Source: Pseudomonadota bacterium (lineage in GTDB: Bacteria > Pseudomonadota > Gammaproteobacteria > Burkholderiales > Burkholderiaceae_C). Taken from it: 64,000 nt of DNA. Under the pieces are notes generated by a model, which was not told the DNA's origin, did not search any database, and worked only from the letters and a program-made list of their open reading frames with translations. The DNA is taken from the NCBI GenBank assembly GCA_018241225.1, contig JAFEEG010000022.1, positions 152,029 to 216,028 of the forward strand. The letters run 5' to 3'. Of the stretch, positions 42,954 through 52,045 are shown one piece after another; position 1 is the first letter of the stretch; every line of letters begins with the position of its first letter. The position numbers were made by a program, and so were the translations under genes.

Positions 42954-45900
42954 TCACTCGTCCATGCCGCGCGGCGCGGCCGGCTGCGGGTGCGCACCGC
43001 CACCACTTCCGTGCGACACATCGGCGGCCGGTGCAAACGCTTCTTCGTTGTGCACTTCCTTGCCGTGCAGCTTGAGCACGCGGTTGCCCGCCAGCTTGCG
43101 CAGGAGCACGTAGAACACCGGCGTGAGGAACAGGCCGAAGGCCGTCACGCCGATCATTCCGGCGAACACCGCCACGCCCATGGCGCTGCGCATCTCCGAG
43201 CCGGCGCCGGACGACAGCACCAGCGGCACCACGCCCATCACAAAAGCCAGCGAGGTCATGAGGATCGGGCGCAGGCGCAGCCGGCTGGCTTCCACCGCCG
43301 CCTGCCAAGGCGTGCGGCCGGCAAACTCCAGCTCTCGGGCGAACTCCACGATGAGAATCGCGTTCTTCGCCGACAGCCCCACGAGCACCATCAAACCGAT
43401 CTGCGTGAACACGTTGCTGTCCCCGCCCGAGATCCACACGCCCGTCATCGCCGCCATGATCCCCATGGGCACGATCAGGATGATGGCCAGCGGCAGCGTC
43501 AGGCTTTCGTACTGCGCGGCCAGCACCAGGAACACCAGCAGGATGGCCAGCGGGAACACGATCACCGCCGAGTTGCCGGCCAGGATTTCCTGGTAGGTCA
43601 GGTCGGTCCACTCGAAGTCGATGCCCTTGGGCAGCGTCTCGGCCGCAATGCGCTTGATGGCGTCCTGCGCCTGGCCCGAGGAATAGCCCGGGGCCGGGCC
43701 GCCGTTGATGTCGGCGGTGAGATAGCCGTTGTAGCGCATGGCGCGCTCGGGGCCGAAGCTCGAATCCACCTTCATCAGCGCCGACAGCGGCACCATCTCG
43801 CCCGAGTTCGAGCGCACCTTCAGCATGCCGATGTCTTCGGCGCGGGCGCGATACGGCGCATCGGCCTGCACGCGCACGCTGTAGGTGCGGCCGAACTTGT
43901 TGAAGTCGTTCGCGTACAGGCTGCCCAGGTAGATCTGCATCGTGTCGAAGATGTCCTGCACCGGCACGCCCAGCTGGCGTGCCTTGGTGCGGTCGATGTC
44001 CGCGTACAGCTGCGGCACGTTGACCTGCCAGCTGGTGAACATGCCCGTGAGCTCCGGCGTCTGGTAGGCCTTGGCCATGAAGGCCTGCACCGCCTGGTCC
44101 ATCACCGCATAGCCCACGCCGCCGCGGTCTTCCAGCTGCAGCTTGAAGCCGCCCGTGGTGCCCAGCCCTTCCACCGGAGGCGGCGGGAACATCACGATGA
44201 AGGCGTCCTGGATCTTGGAGAACTCGGCGTTGAGCTGCTGCGCCACCGCGCCGCCGCTCTGGTCCTTGCGCTTGCGCTCGTCAAAAGGCTTGAGCATGGC
44301 AAAGGCAATGCCCGAGTTCGAGCTGTTGGTAAAGCCGTTGATCGACAGGCCCGGGAAGGCCAGCGAGCCCTCGATGTTCGGGTTCTTGGCCATGATGTCG
44401 CCCATGCGGCGGATCACCTCGTCGGTGCGGTCCAGCGTGGCGCCGTCGGGCAGTTGGGCAAAACCGATCAGGTATTGCTTGTCCTGCGCCGGCACGAAAC
44501 CGTTGGGCACCGCCTTGAACAGGCCGAAGGTCACGCCGATGAGCGCGAGGTACACCACCATCATCAGCGCCTTGCGCGACAGCACCCGCTTCACGCCGCC
44601 GCTGTAGGCCTCGGAGCCGCGGTGGAAGAAGCGGTTGAAGCCGTTGAACAGCCAGCCCAGCGTGCGGTCCATGCCGCGGGTGAGCGCGTCCTTGGGTTCG
44701 TCGTGGCCCTTGAGCAGCAGCGCAGCCAATGCGGGCGACAGCGTGAGCGAGTTGATCGCCGAGATCACGGTAGAGATCGCAATCGTCACCGCGAACTGCC
44801 TGTAGAACTGACCCGTGAGCCCTGAGATGAAGGCCAGCGGTACGAACACGGCCACCAGCGTGAGCGCGATGGCGATGATGGGCCCCGACACTTCACGCAT
44901 GGCCCTGTAGGTGGCCTCGCGCGGGGCCAGGCCCGAAGCGATGTTGCGCTCCACGTTCTCCACCACCACGATGGCGTCGTCCACCACGATGCCGATGGCC
45001 AGCACCAGGCCGAACAGCGTCAGTGCGTTGATCGAGAAGCCCAGCAGGTGCAGCACCGCGAAGGTACCGATCACCGACACCGGCACGGCCAGCAGCGGAA
45101 TGATCGAAGCACGCCACGTCTGCAGGAACAGGATCACCACCAGCACCACCAGCGCAATGGCTTCGAGCAGCGTGTGCACCACCGAGTCGATGGAGGCACG
45201 CACGAACTGCGTGGGGTCGTAGGCAATGCGGTACTCCAGGCCTTCGGGCATGAACTTGGCAAGCTCGTCCATGGTCTGGCGCACGTCGTGCGAGATCTGC
45301 AGCGAGTTGGAGCCCGGCGACTGGAACACGCCGATGCCCACGGCCTGCTTGTTGTCCAGCAGCGAGCGTAGCGCGTACTCCGATGCCCCCAGCTCGATGC
45401 GGCCGATGTCGCGCAGCCGGGTCACGGCGCCGTCACCACCGGTCTTGACGATGATGTCGCCGAACTCTTCCTCGCTCTGCAGGCGACCCTGCGCATTGAT
45501 CGAGAGTTGCAGGTCCACGCCCGGCAGGCCGGGCGATGCGCCCACCACGCCGGCGGCGGCCTGGATGTTCTGGCCACGAATGGCCGCCACCACGTCGTTG
45601 GCCGAGAGGCCGCGCTGCGCCACCTTCTGCGGGTCGAGCCACACGCGCATGGCGTATTCGCCGCCGCCCCAGGCCTGCACCTGGCCCACGCCATTGATGC
45701 GCGCCAGCCGGTCCTTGACGTTGAGCACCGCGTAGTTGCGCAGGTAGTTCATGTCGTAGCGGCCGTTGGGCGACACCAGGTGCACCACCATCGTGATGTT
45801 GGGCGAGCTCTTGACCGTCGTCAGGCCCAGTCGGCGCACCTCTTCGGGCAGGCGCGGCTCGGCCTGCGAGACGCGGTTTTGCACCATCTGCTGTGCCTTG

Positions 45901-46208
45901 TCGGGGTCGGTGCCCAGCTTGAAGGTCACGGTCAGCGTCATCACGCCGTCGGTGGTGGCCTGGCTGCCCATGTAGAGCATGCCTTCCACGCCGTTGATGG
46001 ATTCCTCCAGCGGCGTGGCCACCGTCTCGGCAATGACCTTGGGGTTGGCGCCCGGGTACTGGGCGCGCACCACCACCGAGGGCGGCGCCACTTCGGGGTA
46101 TTCGGAAATCGGCAGGCCGCGCAGCGCGATCAGGCCGGCCAGCAACATCAGCACCGACAGCACGCCCGCGAAGATGGGCCGGTCAATGAAGAACTTGGAC
46201 AGATTCAT
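42954..46208 (-). CDS. RND multidrug efflux pump, HAE-1 family (AcrB/MexB-like)
   Basis: This 1084-residue inner-membrane protein has the RND layout of 12 spans and two large periplasmic loops. It starts FFIDRPIFAGVLSVLMLLAG; the proton-relay pair is in LAIGIVVDDAIVVVENVERN (two adjacent Asp in span 4), and VGLSAKNAILIVEFARE carries the span-10 lysine. A His/Gly-rich tail ends it. It expels hydrophobic or amphiphilic compounds using proton motive force, with the adaptor upstream and outer-membrane protein downstream. Substrates cannot be told from sequence. Regulation is probably by the divergent LysR. Confidence 0.96.
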   Translation of the reverse strand: MNLSKFFIDRPIFAGVLSVLMLLAGLIALRGLPISEYPEVAPPSVVVRAQYPGANPKVIAETVATPLEESINGVEGMLYMGSQATTDGVMTLTVTFKLGTDPDKAQQMVQNRVSQAEPRLPEEVRRLGLTTVKSSPNITMVVHLVSPNGRYDMNYLRNYAVLNVKDRLARINGVGQVQAWGGGEYAMRVWLDPQKVAQRGLSANDVVAAIRGQNIQAAAGVVGASPGLPGVDLQLSINAQGRLQSEEEFGDIIVKTGGDGAVTRLRDIGRIELGASEYALRSLLDNKQAVGIGVFQSPGSNSLQISHDVRQTMDELAKFMPEGLEYRIAYDPTQFVRASIDSVVHTLLEAIALVVLVVILFLQTWRASIIPLLAVPVSVIGTFAVLHLLGFSINALTLFGLVLAIGIVVDDAIVVVENVERNIASGLAPREATYRAMREVSGPIIAIALTLVAVFVPLAFISGLTGQFYRQFAVTIAISTVISAINSLTLSPALAALLLKGHDEPKDALTRGMDRTLGWLFNGFNRFFHRGSEAYSGGVKRVLSRKALMMVVYLALIGVTFGLFKAVPNGFVPAQDKQYLIGFAQLPDGATLDRTDEVIRRMGDIMAKNPNIEGSLAFPGLSINGFTNSSNSGIAFAMLKPFDERKRKDQSGGAVAQQLNAEFSKIQDAFIVMFPPPPVEGLGTTGGFKLQLEDRGGVGYAVMDQAVQAFMAKAYQTPELTGMFTSWQVNVPQLYADIDRTKARQLGVPVQDIFDTMQIYLGSLYANDFNKFGRTYSVRVQADAPYRARAEDIGMLKVRSNSGEMVPLSALMKVDSSFGPERAMRYNGYLTADINGGPAPGYSSGQAQDAIKRIAAETLPKGIDFEWTDLTYQEILAGNSAVIVFPLAILLVFLVLAAQYESLTLPLAIILIVPMGIMAAMTGVWISGGDSNVFTQIGLMVLVGLSAKNAILIVEFARELEFAGRTPWQAAVEASRLRLRPILMTSLAFVMGVVPLVLSSGAGSEMRSAMGVAVFAGMIGVTAFGLFLTPVFYVLLRKLAGNRVLKLHGKEVHNEEAFAPAADVSHGSGGGAHPQPAAPRGMDE

Positions 46209-46288
46209 CTCTCTTCTCCTTTTTCGAGGGCGAGCGCATCCCCGGCGCCACTTGGGCGCCTATGCGCTGCACTCAGGATTCAGTCAGT

Positions 46289-46306
46289 CGCTCGTCGGGA
46301 CGAGCG
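46289..46306. repeat. Short perfect hairpin at the adaptor gene stop
   Basis: CGCTCGTC and GACGAGCG form an 8-bp stem with a GG loop 2 nt past the adaptor stop codon, inside the efflux operon. No T-run follows on the minus strand. It may stabilise the upstream message or tune the ratio of pump subunits. Confidence 0.55.
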
Positions 46307-46308
46307 CC

Positions 46309-47538
46309 TTAGTTGGTGGCGACCTTGGTGTCCTTGCCCGCCGCACCCGCGGCTGCATCCATCGGCACGTCCTTGGGTTCGACCGCCGCACCAGGTCGCA
46401 CGTGCTGCAGCCCGTTGACCACGATGCGCTCGCCGGGCTTGAGGCCCGAGGCCACCACGCGCAGACCCTGGGCAGGGGAGCCCAGCGTCACTTCGCGGTA
46501 TTCGGTCTTGTTGTCAGCGCTCACCACCATCACGAACTTCTTGTTCTGGTCGGTGCCGATGGCACGCTCGCTCACCAGCAGCACGTTGGTGGCCTTGGCC
46601 TGTCCCATGCGGATGCGGGCGAACTGGCCCGGGATCAGGCTCCCGTCCTTGTTGTCGAAGGCGGCGCGCACCCGCACCGTGCCGCTCTTGGCGTCGACCT
46701 GGTTGTCGATCAGCTGCAGGCGGCCTTCGAAGGGCGTGCCGTTGGTGACTGCGGTACCCATCTGCACCGGAATCTGGTCGATCTGGTTGCGCGAGCCATT
46801 GCCCGGCAGGTCCTTCAGGGCCTTGGCAATGACCTGCTCGTCCGCATCGAAGCTGGCGTAGATGGGGCTCACCGACACCAGCGTGGTGAGCACGGGCGCC
46901 GCGGCGCCGGCACCTACCAGGTTGCCCACTGTGACTTCGAGCTTGCCGATGCGCCCGGCCACCGGCGCGCGCACCTGGGTGTAGCCCAGGTTCAGGCGCG
47001 CACTTTGCAGCGCAGCCTGGGCGGCGCGCAGGTTGGCCTCGGCCTCACGCTTGGCATTGCTGCGCTCGTCCAGTTCGCGCTGGGCAATGGCCTGCTCGCT
47101 CCACAGGCGCGTGGCACGCACCTGCTCGCTTTGCGTGTACGACAGGCGTGCCTGCGCGGCGGCCACCTGCGCTTCGGCCCGGTCCACTTCGGCGGCGTAG
47201 GGCGCGGGGTCGATGGTCACAAGCAGGTCGCCCTGCTTGACCAGCGCGCCCTCCTGGAAGTGCACGGCCTGCACCGCGCCGCCCACGCGAGGACGAATCT
47301 CCACGCGCTGCACGGCTTCGAGGCGTCCGGAGAACTCGTCCCACGCGGTGATCTCGGTGGCGGCGACGGTCGACACCGACACCGGGATGGCCGGAGGCGC
47401 AGCAGGCGCCGCGCTGGCTTCGGCGCGCTGGCTGTTCAGGCCGAACACGGCCGAGCCCAGCGCCAGGGCTGCCGTTAGGGCTGTGAGCGTGGGCCACAGG
47501 CTCTTGCGTGCGGCGGAGCGGATCTGTTGCTTGGTCAT
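46309..47538 (-). CDS. RND efflux periplasmic adaptor (membrane fusion protein)
   Basis: The 409-residue protein has an N-terminal signal/anchor (WPTLTALTAALALGSAVFG), then the lipoyl/barrel halves VEIRPRVGGAVQAVHFQEGA and YTQVRAPVAGRIGKLEVTVG around a helical hairpin (about 95-165), and the C-terminal beta-barrel and membrane-proximal domain (LIPGQFARIRMG). There is no lipobox cysteine, unlike AcrA, so it is probably anchored by the uncleaved helix. It links the RND pump to the outer membrane factor encoded downstream. Spacing to the pump is 100 bp, with a hairpin in between. Confidence 0.94.
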   Translation of the reverse strand: MTKQQIRSAARKSLWPTLTALTAALALGSAVFGLNSQRAEASAAPAAPPAIPVSVSTVAATEITAWDEFSGRLEAVQRVEIRPRVGGAVQAVHFQEGALVKQGDLLVTIDPAPYAAEVDRAEAQVAAAQARLSYTQSEQVRATRLWSEQAIAQRELDERSNAKREAEANLRAAQAALQSARLNLGYTQVRAPVAGRIGKLEVTVGNLVGAGAAAPVLTTLVSVSPIYASFDADEQVIAKALKDLPGNGSRNQIDQIPVQMGTAVTNGTPFEGRLQLIDNQVDAKSGTVRVRAAFDNKDGSLIPGQFARIRMGQAKATNVLLVSERAIGTDQNKKFVMVVSADNKTEYREVTLGSPAQGLRVVASGLKPGERIVVNGLQHVRPGAAVEPKDVPMDAAAGAAGKDTKVATN

Positions 47539-47692
47539 GGTCTTCTCTTCCTTATGGGTTCCATTCGAGATGCAACGGGCCTCCTGCGCGGGTCACGCGC
47601 TGGAAAGCTGGGTTTGTTTTTTTGGGAGCAGGCCGGCCGGTGGGCCGGTTTGCCGGTATCTCCGCCGGCAAGGGACTCAAGCTGGCGAAGCG

Positions 47693-48553
47693 TCAGTCCG
47701 CGGGCGGCGGCGCCGCGCTGAAGAACTCGCGAAAGTGCTGCTTCACTGTCACTGCGCAGGGACACTCGCCGCTGGCTCCCTGTGCCAGCGACTCTTCCCA
47801 ACCGGCTGCACTGGGCAGCACGATGCTGGTGACCGTATTTCCCGCGTCACGCAGGCGGGCCGCGTAGGCCAGGCCTTCGTCGCGCATGGCATCGTCCTGG
47901 CCGACCACCACCAGGGTGGCGGCCAGTTGGCCCAGGCGCAGCGATGCGCTGGGAACCGCATAGGGATGCAGTGCATCCTTGGGCCGGCCGAGGTACTTGG
48001 CCCAGCCTTCGGCCCACTTGCAGTGCATGTTGTCCACCGCCGTGGCCTTGCGAAGCGACTCGGTGCCCGCGCACGGGTCGAGCATGGGCGAGAGCAGCAA
48101 CTGGCCCGCCAACGGCGGATGGCCGCGATCGCGGGCGATCAGCGCCACGGCGGCCGCCAGGTTGCCACCGGCCTCCTCGCCCGCCAGGAAGATGCGGGCG
48201 CCCTTGCCTGCCAGCTTGGTGCGGTTCTTGAACAGCCACTCGAGCACGTCGAAACCCACTTCGATGGCACCCGGGAAGGGGTTCTGCGGCGCCAGCGGAT
48301 AGGCCAGCGACACCACCACGGCCCCGCTGGCGGCCAGCAGGCGCGCCACCATCCGGCCGTCGTCGAGGTCGCCGCACACGAAGGTGCCGCCATGGAAGTG
48401 CAGCACCAGCGGCCCGCCTCCGGCCACCTTGTCGCCATAGATGCGCGCCTGCACCGGCTCGCGCTTGGGCAGCTCGATGAGGATGTCCTGCTCAGCCACG
48501 CCTGCCGCGGCTTGCTGCGCATTCGGGTTAGCGGTGGTTGGACGGGGCGACAT
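47693..48553 (-). CDS. HSL-like alpha/beta-hydrolase homologue lacking the catalytic serine
   Basis: The 286-residue protein has the hormone-sensitive-lipase fold: VLHFHGGTFVCGD (oxyanion hole), VVVSLAYPLAPQNPFPGAIE and FLAGEEAGGNLAAAV, where GDSAGG is expected. The nucleophile serine is therefore Glu127. The acid VVGQDDAMRDEG is present, but no histidine follows in the usual place (PSAAGWEESL). It is probably not an esterase; it may bind a ligand or have another role. It is the first gene of the efflux operon, 154 bp before the adaptor, and lies divergent from LysR. The fold call is firm; function is unknown. Confidence 0.82.
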   Translation of the reverse strand: MSPRPTTANPNAQQAAAGVAEQDILIELPKREPVQARIYGDKVAGGGPLVLHFHGGTFVCGDLDDGRMVARLLAASGAVVVSLAYPLAPQNPFPGAIEVGFDVLEWLFKNRTKLAGKGARIFLAGEEAGGNLAAAVALIARDRGHPPLAGQLLLSPMLDPCAGTESLRKATAVDNMHCKWAEGWAKYLGRPKDALHPYAVPSASLRLGQLAATLVVVGQDDAMRDEGLAYAARLRDAGNTVTSIVLPSAAGWEESLAQGASGECPCAVTVKQHFREFFSAAPPPAD

Positions 48554-48645
48554 AGGCGGAGTTGGAAAAGGGAATCGTCAAAGTGCGATGGTTCGAATAT
48601 TAGGACGCTTCGTTGTGTTGAAAACCACTAATGCACATTCAAGTC

Positions 48646-48664
48646 TGTTTCCCCGATAGGAACA
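48646..48664. promoter_or_regulatory. LysR-type T-N11-A box between the efflux operon and LysR
   Basis: TGTT (48646-48649), 11 bases, then AACA (48661-48664) is the classic LysR box. It sits in the 192-bp gap between divergent genes, 81 bp before the LysR start. It is the likely site for autorepression and control of the efflux operon. Confidence 0.6.
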
Positions 48665-48745
48665 ATTAGAGGTCGAACCGCGTGTGAGAATCCCGCTCCC
48701 CTGGGGTAACCCCCACCTCAGGGCCCTCCCCGGAGATTGAAAACA

Positions 48746-49669
48746 ATGGACCCCATTCTTTCCATGCGCGCCTTCGTGCGCGTTGTCGAATCCGGCAACT
48801 TCACCCGTGCGGCCGAGTCGCTGGCCCTGCCCAAGGGTACGGTGACCAAGCAGATCCAGTCGCTGGAAGAGCGCGTGCAGAGCAAGCTGCTCAACCGCAC
48901 CACCCGCCGCGTGACGGTCACGCCGGATGGCGCCGCGTACTACGAACGCGCCGCCCGCCTGCTCAACGACTTCGACGACCTCGAGTCGAGCATGACCAAT
49001 GCGCAGGCCAGCCCGCAAGGGAAGCTGCGCATCGACGTGGGGTCGTCCACCGCGCAGTTGTTGATCATTCCGGCGCTGCAATCCTTTTGCGACAAGTACC
49101 CCGACATTCAGGTCGACCTGGGCGTGACCGACCGGCCAGTGGACCTGCTGGGCGAGAACGTGGACTGCGTGATCCGTGCCGGCCAGCTCACCGACCAGTC
49201 GCTGGTGGCGCGGCGCATTGCGATGCTGCCCTTCATCACGGTGGCCTCGCCTTCGTATATCAGGCGCTACGGGATGCCCGAGCATCCGCGCGACCTGGAA
49301 AAGCGGCACCACGTGGTGGCTTATTTCAACACCCGCACGCGGCGCAACTTTCCGCACGAGTTCAATAAGGGCGACGAGTACTACGAGCTCACCCTGCCCT
49401 ACCGCGTGTCGGTGAACGAGGCCAACGCGCACTTCCGCTCGGTACTGGAGGGCTTCGGCATCTCGCAGTGCGTGAGCTTCCAGGCCCAGCCCTATATCGA
49501 GCGCGGCGAGTTGGTGCAGCTGCTGCCCGAATGGAGCGTGGAGCCGCTGCCGATGTACGTGGTGTATCCGCCCAACCGCCACCTCAGCCCCAAGGTGCGC
49601 GCCTTCGTTGACTGGACGGCCGAGCTGTTTGCCAACCACCCGCAACTGGGCACGCGCTCGCCGGCCTGA
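48746..49669 (+). CDS. LysR-family regulator, likely controls the efflux operon
   Basis: The 307-residue protein has the LysR helix-turn-helix (MRAFVRVVESGNFTRAAESL, then PKGTVTKQIQSLEERV) and an effector domain beginning KLRIDVGSSTAQLLIIPALQ, of the AaeR/DmlR/CrgA-like branch. ATG at 48746 has GGAG about 10 nt upstream; TTG at 48737 is too close to that site. It is divergent from the hydrolase-RND operon with a T-N11-A box between them, so it probably activates or represses the pump. A perfect bidirectional terminator follows the stop. Confidence 0.92.
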   Translation: MDPILSMRAFVRVVESGNFTRAAESLALPKGTVTKQIQSLEERVQSKLLNRTTRRVTVTPDGAAYYERAARLLNDFDDLESSMTNAQASPQGKLRIDVGSSTAQLLIIPALQSFCDKYPDIQVDLGVTDRPVDLLGENVDCVIRAGQLTDQSLVARRIAMLPFITVASPSYIRRYGMPEHPRDLEKRHHVVAYFNTRTRRNFPHEFNKGDEYYELTLPYRVSVNEANAHFRSVLEGFGISQCVSFQAQPYIERGELVQLLPEWSVEPLPMYVVYPPNRHLSPKVRAFVDWTAELFANHPQLGTRSPA

Positions 49670-49700
49670 GCGGCGCGGCATACCGGCCGCGATCCAAATG

Positions 49701-49728
49701 AAAAACGAGCGCCGCGGCGCTCGTTTTT
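49701..49728. terminator. Bidirectional terminator between LysR and gltL
   Basis: AAAAACGAGCGCC (49701-49713) and GGCGCTCGTTTTT (49716-49728) form a perfect 13-bp stem flanked by A and T runs, serving both convergent genes. Confidence 0.95.
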
Positions 49729-49753
49729 CGTTGGGTGCCTCTTGGCCGCAGGC

Positions 49754-50503
49754 TTAGTGCTGCAGGATCTTGTTGAGAAAGTCCTTGGTGCGCGGCTGGC
49801 GGTTTTCGGGGTGGCCGAAGAACTCGTCCTTGGAGCAGTCTTCCAGGATGCGGCCGCCCACGTCGATGAAGATCACGCGGCTGGCCACCTTGCGGGCAAA
49901 GCCCATTTCGTGCGTGACCACCATCATGGTCATGCCTTCCTTGGCCAGGCTCACCATCACGTCCAGCACTTCACCCACCATTTCGGGGTCGAGTGCCGAG
50001 GTGGGCTCGTCGAACAGCATCACGATCGGGTCCATCGACAGGGCGCGGGCAATGGCCACCCGCTGCTGCTGGCCGCCCGAGAGCTGGCCGGGGAACTTGT
50101 CCTTGTGCGCCATCAGGCCCACGCGGTCGAGCATCTTCAGGCCACGCACCTTGGCGTCGTCGAGGCTTCGGCCCAGCACCTTCACTTGCGCGATGGTGAG
50201 GTTTTCCGTCACCGACAGGTGCGGGAACAGCTCGAAGTGCTGGAACACCATGCCCACCTTGGAACGCAGCTTGGGCAGGTTGGTCTTGGGGTCGTGCAGC
50301 GGAATGCCGTTGACGGTGATCTCGCCCTTTTGGAAGGGCTCCAGCGCGTTCACCGTCTTGATAAGCGTGGACTTGCCCGAGCCCGAAGGGCCGCACACCA
50401 CCACCACATCGCCCTTGTCGATGCTGACGGAGCAGTCGTTGAGCACCTGCACCGGCCCGTACCACTTGGAGACGTTCTTGATATTGATCATTTGTTCAGC
50501 CAT
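49754..50503 (-). CDS. gltL: Glutamate/aspartate ABC transporter ATP-binding protein GltL
   Basis: The 249-residue ATPase has Walker [11 protein letters not shown]-loop [13 protein letters not shown], signature [15 protein letters not shown], Walker [13 protein letters not shown] and the switch histidine in [10 protein letters not shown]. This is the polar-amino-acid (GlnQ/GltL) subgroup. It drives import of glutamate/aspartate through GltJK. It follows gltK by 32 bp with AAGGAAAAG upstream, and is the last gene before a terminator. Ligand assignment rests on the linked receptor and the adjacent aspartase. Confidence 0.95.
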   Translation of the reverse strand: MAEQMINIKNVSKWYGPVQVLNDCSVSIDKGDVVVVCGPSGSGKSTLIKTVNALEPFQKGEITVNGIPLHDPKTNLPKLRSKVGMVFQHFELFPHLSVTENLTIAQVKVLGRSLDDAKVRGLKMLDRVGLMAHKDKFPGQLSGGQQQRVAIARALSMDPIVMLFDEPTSALDPEMVGEVLDVMVSLAKEGMTMMVVTHEMGFARKVASRVIFIDVGGRILEDCSKDEFFGHPENRQPRTKDFLNKILQH

Positions 50504-50535
50504 GGCTTTTCCTTTTCGTAGTCAGGGCACGGGAT

Positions 50536-51204
50536 TTATCGAATGATTGCGATCTTCTTGTGGATGCGTTTGACCACATAAGACAGCGAGTAGCAGATGA
50601 TGAAGTAGATCACCGCGGCAAGCAGGTACGACTCCACCGGGCGGCCGAAGTTCTTGCCCGCGGTCTCGAAGCCCTTGAGCAGGTCATACGCGCCAATGGC
50701 ATACACCAGCGAGGTGTCCTGGAACAGGATGATGGTCTGCGTGAGCAGCACCGGCAGCATGTTGCGGAAGGCCTGGGGCAGGATCACTAGCTTCATGTTC
50801 TGGGCATAGGACATGCCCACGGCCTGCCCGGCAAAGACCTGTCCACGCGGAATCGACTGAATGCCCGCGCGCATGATCTCGCTGAAGTAGGCCGCCTCGA
50901 AGGCGATGAAGGTGATGACGGCCGAATACTCCGCACCGATGGGCCGTCCGATGACGAAGGGCACCAGCAGGAAGAAGCCCAGGATCACCATCACCAGCGG
51001 AACGCTGCGCATGCCGTTGACGTAGATGGCGGCCGGTACATCGAGCCATTTCTTGCCCGACAGGCGCATCAGCGCCAGCAGCGTTCCGAAGAAGATGCCG
51101 CCAATGGTGGCAACCGCGGTCAGGAACACGCTGAAATAGAAGCCCTTGAGCACGAAGCTCGTGATGACGTCCCAGCTGTAGAAGCCAAAGTCGAGATTCA
51201 TCAT
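50536..51204 (-). CDS. gltK: Glutamate/aspartate ABC transporter permease GltK
   Basis: The 222-residue membrane protein has about five spans and the HisM/GltK-type loop EAAYFSEIMRAGIQSIPRGQ that contacts the ATPase, then GMSYAQNMKLVILPQAFRN. It pairs with GltJ. ATG at 51204 is chosen since GGAGG lies 8 nt upstream; another ATG follows at once (51201). The frame extends to 51234 inside gltJ. The start sits 1 nt past the gltJ stop, implying coupling. Confidence 0.93.
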   Translation of the reverse strand: MMNLDFGFYSWDVITSFVLKGFYFSVFLTAVATIGGIFFGTLLALMRLSGKKWLDVPAAIYVNGMRSVPLVMVILGFFLLVPFVIGRPIGAEYSAVITFIAFEAAYFSEIMRAGIQSIPRGQVFAGQAVGMSYAQNMKLVILPQAFRNMLPVLLTQTIILFQDTSLVYAIGAYDLLKGFETAGKNFGRPVESYLLAAVIYFIICYSLSYVVKRIHKKIAIIR

Positions 51205-51205
51205 G

Positions 51206-51961
51206 TCAGTGTCCTCCCCCCGTACCGGCGGCAACGAAGCCCGGCACGCGCGACTTCTTCTCGATGTAGGCCATGATCCGGTTGATCACCAGCGCTGAGA
51301 AGATGTAGAGCAGCACCACGCCGATGTAGATCTCCATGTTGCGCGCGGTTTCCTCGCCCGCCTGCAGGTAGAACTGCGTCAGCTCGGCGATCGACACCGC
51401 AAAGGCCACCGACGAGTTCTTGAAGATGTTCATCGACTCGCTGGTCAGCGGCGGCAGGATGATGCGGTAGGCCATCGGCAGGATGACGTAGCGGTAGTAC
51501 TGCGGCGTGGTAAAGCCCATGGCCATGCCGGCGTAGCGCTGCCCCTTGGGCAGGGCCTGGATGCCCGAGCGCACCTGCTCGGCTATACGCGCCGAAGTGA
51601 ACAGGCCCAGCGCAACCACCACCAGCAGGAAGGGCGGCAGCGCCCGCGTGACCGGAAACAGAGCCGGCACCACGTGGTACCAGAGAAAGATCTGGACGAG
51701 CAGCGGAACGTTGCGGAAAAGTTCAACCCAGGCATTGCCGAATCGCACCAGCCACGGGTTGTCGGGGAGTGTGCGCAGAATGCCGATGATCGAGCCGACG
51801 ATGAGGGCGATCGCCAGGCCGCACAGCGACACCGACACGGTCCAGCCCCAGGCCGACATCATCCAGTTGAGATAGGTGTAGGCGCCGCCAGAGCCGAAGC
51901 ATCCGGGCACGAGCTCCCCATCGATTGTGTCTTTGCAGAAAACCTGCCAGTCCCATGCCAT
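51206..51961 (-). CDS. gltJ: Glutamate/aspartate ABC transporter permease GltJ
   Basis: The 251-residue permease begins MAWDWQVFCKDT and has the signature WVELFRNVPLLVQIFLWY and the coupling loop TSARIAEQVRSGIQALPKGQ. The extended loop after span 1 seen in GltJ proteins is present near the N-terminus (GCFGSGGAYTYLNWMMSAWG). ATG at 51961 has AGGAG about 7 nt upstream; an in-frame ATG at 51988 lacks a site. A GC-rich hairpin lies between gltI and this gene, which would lower permease relative to receptor expression. Confidence 0.94.
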   Translation of the reverse strand: MAWDWQVFCKDTIDGELVPGCFGSGGAYTYLNWMMSAWGWTVSVSLCGLAIALIVGSIIGILRTLPDNPWLVRFGNAWVELFRNVPLLVQIFLWYHVVPALFPVTRALPPFLLVVVALGLFTSARIAEQVRSGIQALPKGQRYAGMAMGFTTPQYYRYVILPMAYRIILPPLTSESMNIFKNSSVAFAVSIAELTQFYLQAGEETARNMEIYIGVVLLYIFSALVINRIMAYIEKKSRVPGFVAAGTGGGH

Positions 51962-52000
51962 GAGGAACTCCTGTTGTTGTTTGGTCAATCAACAAACAAA

Positions 52001-52022
52001 CGCCCGCCTCGAGGGGCGGGCG
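52001..52022 (-). terminator. Intra-operon hairpin between gltI and gltJ (partial terminator)
   Basis: CGCCCGCC (52001-52008) and GGCGGGCG (52015-52022) form an 8-bp stem, followed on the minus strand by TTTGTTTGTTG. It lies 23 nt past the gltI stop and probably causes partial termination or protects the gltI message, giving excess binding protein. Confidence 0.72.
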
Positions 52023-52045
52023 CTTGGTTGTGGGTCATGCCAGGG

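Noticed and set aside
42825-44825. 666-codon plus frame opposite the RND pump
   Set aside because: It is a His/Arg/Gln-rich shadow of the RND gene with no ribosome site or domain.
47539-47692. Terminator between the hydrolase and adaptor genes
   Set aside because: The GC-rich stems there are followed by an A-run, not a T-run, on the transcribed strand.
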